Origin: Chloroflexota bacterium
GTDB lineage: Bacteria > Chloroflexota > Dehalococcoidia > DSTF01 > RBG-16-68-14
DNA: 23,196 nucleotides
Assembly: GCA_022563135.1 (NCBI GenBank)
Contig: JADFNZ010000004.1
Location: 1-23,196, forward strand
Reading direction: 5' to 3'
Both the position numbers and the translations under genes were made by a program. Positions within the stretch are counted from its first letter, which is position 1. Each line of letters opens with the position of its first letter. The notes beneath the pieces are model-generated. The model did not search any database and was not told the DNA's origin. It was given only the letters and a program-made list of their open reading frames with translations. Shown here in pieces: positions 21,696 to 23,196 of this stretch.

Positions 21696-23196
21696 GTGGC
21701 TAGAGTACGATCGCGTCCCCGCCTCAGGACGGGCGCCCGGCTGGGCGTCTCTCGCGCGTCACGACGCAGCGCCGGCCGGCGCCTGCGCCGGCCATCACCG
21801 TTCGCGTCCCTGGGCGGCCTCCTCTTTCGACTTGAAGCGGCCGGCATCGCACTGCTGGTGCTGGCGCTCCTCACCATCCCCTGGCTCGTCCCAGCGACGC
21901 GCGGCGTCACCAGCCTGCGCGACGGCATTGTCGAAACGTTCGGGCTGCTCGTCTTCGCCTTCATCGGGCTGGTCGCGTACCTCGGCTTCTCGCTGCTACG
22001 CCGCCACGTGGACGATGCGCTCGCAGCCTGGCGCCCGTGGGTGATCGCGTTCCTCTCCGCGACGTTCCTGACCGGTCTGCTCGGCTTCTTCCGCCCCGGC
22101 TGGCAGCTCGGCGACGTGATGCTCGAGGAGGTCACCGCAGGCGGCGACCTCGGCCACCTGCTCGCCGGCAACCCGATCGGCATCATCGTTTGGGCCGCGA
22201 CCGGTTTCGCCACGTTCGCCGTCGTCTCGCCTGTGGCGGCGGCGGCCGTGCTGGCCGGCGTGCGCACCGGCGCCGCAGCAGTCTGGGGCTGGCGCATTCC
22301 GCAGCGGACAGTGTCATCCGCCCGCGGCCTCATCGACCTCGTCTTCCCCACGCGGCCACCGCCGCGCGGAACGGAGAAGATACCGCTCGATAGCGTGATC
22401 TGGGCGCAGGAGTCGGAGTCCTCCGTGGCCGTTGAGACGGCGGCGGAGGCCGTCGCGGAGCCGGAGCCGCCGGCGCCGCCGCCGGACACCGGCGAACAAG
22501 CCGCCCTGCCGCTGGACGGGGAGACCGGCGACGGCGGGCCGCGAAAAGCCCACGACAACTGGCAGCTCCCGCCGCTGGACGTGCTCAGAGACGTGCGCGC
22601 GCAGGACGGCCAGCCGGACAATGCGATGCGGGCGCGCCAGATCATCGAGACGCTCGCCTCCTTTGGCGTCGACGCGAAGGTGATCCAGGTGAACGAAGGG
22701 CCCACCGTCACGCAGTTCGGGCTGGAGCCCGGCTGGGACGTGAAGACGCGCCAGGTCACGGAGCGCGACGCCGCGGGCAAGCCGGTCCTGGGCCGCGACG
22801 GCCAGCCCAAGGTGCACGCCGAGGAGGTGTCCCGCACGCGGGTGCGGGTGAACCAGATCACCAGCCTCGCGAATGACCTAGCGCTCGCCCTAGCCGCGCC
22901 CTCCCTGCGAATCGAGTCGCCGGTGCCGGGCAAGCCGTTCGTCGGTATCGAGGTGCCCAACCACAATGCCACGCTCGTCACACTGCGCAGCGTTGTCGAA
23001 TCGGCGCAGTTCCGCCGCATGTCGGCGCGCTCGCGCCTGGTGCTCGCGCTGGGCCAGAGCGTCGCCGGAGAGCCGATCGTCGCCGACCTGGCGAAGATGC
23101 CGCACCTGCTCATCGCGGGGGCCACCGGCAGCGGCAAGAGCGTGTGCATTAACTCGATCATCGCCTGCCTGCTGATGCACGCCTCGCCAGAGGAGG
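21696..23196 (+). CDS. ftsK: DNA translocase FtsK/SpoIIIE, 5' part
   Basis: 500 residues visible from GTG 21696; the gene continues past the window. It pumps chromosomal DNA at the division septum. A basic N-terminus (1-40) is followed by four membrane segments (about 48-200), an acidic Glu/Pro/Ala linker (about 230-290), the alpha domain (GVDAKVIQVNEGPTVTQF; LANDLALALAAPSLRIESPV) and Walker A GATGSGKS at 475-482. Between TQFGLEPGW and the ITSLANDLA segment lies an extra stretch of about 30 mostly charged residues (350-380) not in E. coli or Bacillus proteins. The start is fixed by GGGAG upstream and by the frame; ATG 21646 is out of frame. The large opposite-strand frame over this gene is a shadow. 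Confidence 0.95.
   Translation, partial: MARVRSRPRLRTGARLGVSRASRRSAGRRLRRPSPFASLGGLLFRLEAAGIALLVLALLTIPWLVPATRGVTSLRDGIVETFGLLVFAFIGLVAYLGFSLLRRHVDDALAAWRPWVIAFLSATFLTGLLGFFRPGWQLGDVMLEEVTAGGDLGHLLAGNPIGIIVWAATGFATFAVVSPVAAAAVLAGVRTGAAAVWGWRIPQRTVSSARGLIDLVFPTRPPPRGTEKIPLDSVIWAQESESSVAVETAAEAVAEPEPPAPPPDTGEQAALPLDGETGDGGPRKAHDNWQLPPLDVLRDVRAQDGQPDNAMRARQIIETLASFGVDAKVIQVNEGPTVTQFGLEPGWDVKTRQVTERDAAGKPVLGRDGQPKVHAEEVSRTRVRVNQITSLANDLALALAAPSLRIESPVPGKPFVGIEVPNHNATLVTLRSVVESAQFRRMSARSRLVLALGQSVAGEPIVADLAKMPHLLIAGATGSGKSVCINSIIACLLMHASPEE

Noticed and set aside
21644..23161. 505-residue minus-strand frame opposite ftsK
   Set aside because: Ser/Arg/Pro-rich shadow; the plus frame carries the membrane segments and Walker A motif.
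1..23196. CRISPR arrays, tRNA genes, insertion sequences, toxin-antitoxin pairs
   Set aside because: No spaced direct repeats, cloverleaf-like sequences, transposase motifs or paired small toxin genes were seen on reading both strands.

Overview
The window is GC-rich bacterial DNA and reads mostly as a dense housekeeping chromosome region. Long-form NfeD plus slipin, a pair of half-size TauE genes, an FtsK with an extra segment in its alpha domain, frequent GTG starts and apparently leaderless -10/start arrangements make me favour Chloroflexota (Dehalococcoidia-like). This is inferred from gene content and style, not from a database search.

Layout. (1) 1-780 carries a minus-strand TPR protein with different codon usage. 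It abuts, head-broken against head-broken, a plus-strand DinB C-terminal fragment (785-1080); this looks like a rearrangement or a chimeric contig join. (2) 1115-1330 is a compact transcription unit: good promoter, a Shine-Dalgarno that nearly copies the 16S anti-SD complement, a 23-codon ORF, serial hairpins and a strong terminator. (3) birA (plus). (4) A minus-strand block: aminotransferase, PAP2-family membrane protein, then nfeD and slipin. (5) A large c-di-GMP enzyme (2 TM, GGDEF, 2 GAF, HD-GYP; plus). (6) A minus-strand, translationally coupled operon: coiled-coil/zinc-ribbon protein, a serine-recombinase-like protein lacking the catalytic serine and other active-site residues, RNase HI and a THUMP tRNA-type methyltransferase, followed by the RNase P RNA gene with its own promoter. 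(7) A plus-strand block: DUF177 (YceD-like), rpmF, fabD, fabG, nusB, acpP. (8) tatA-tatC, two half TauE/SafE genes, a family 4 uracil-DNA glycosylase, RNase J, and ftsK running off the right edge.

How the parts fit. Blocks 6 and 8 hold several nucleic-acid processing functions (RNase P RNA, RNase HI, RNA methyltransferase, RNase J, UDG). Block 7 couples ribosomal protein L32 and NusB with fatty-acid synthesis. Block 4 has a membrane-protease/scaffold pair known from archaea. The most unusual item is the catalytically degenerate recombinase locked inside an RNA-processing operon. No CRISPR array, tRNA, rRNA other than RNase P RNA, insertion sequence or prophage was seen. No gene-free stretch exceeds 300 bases.
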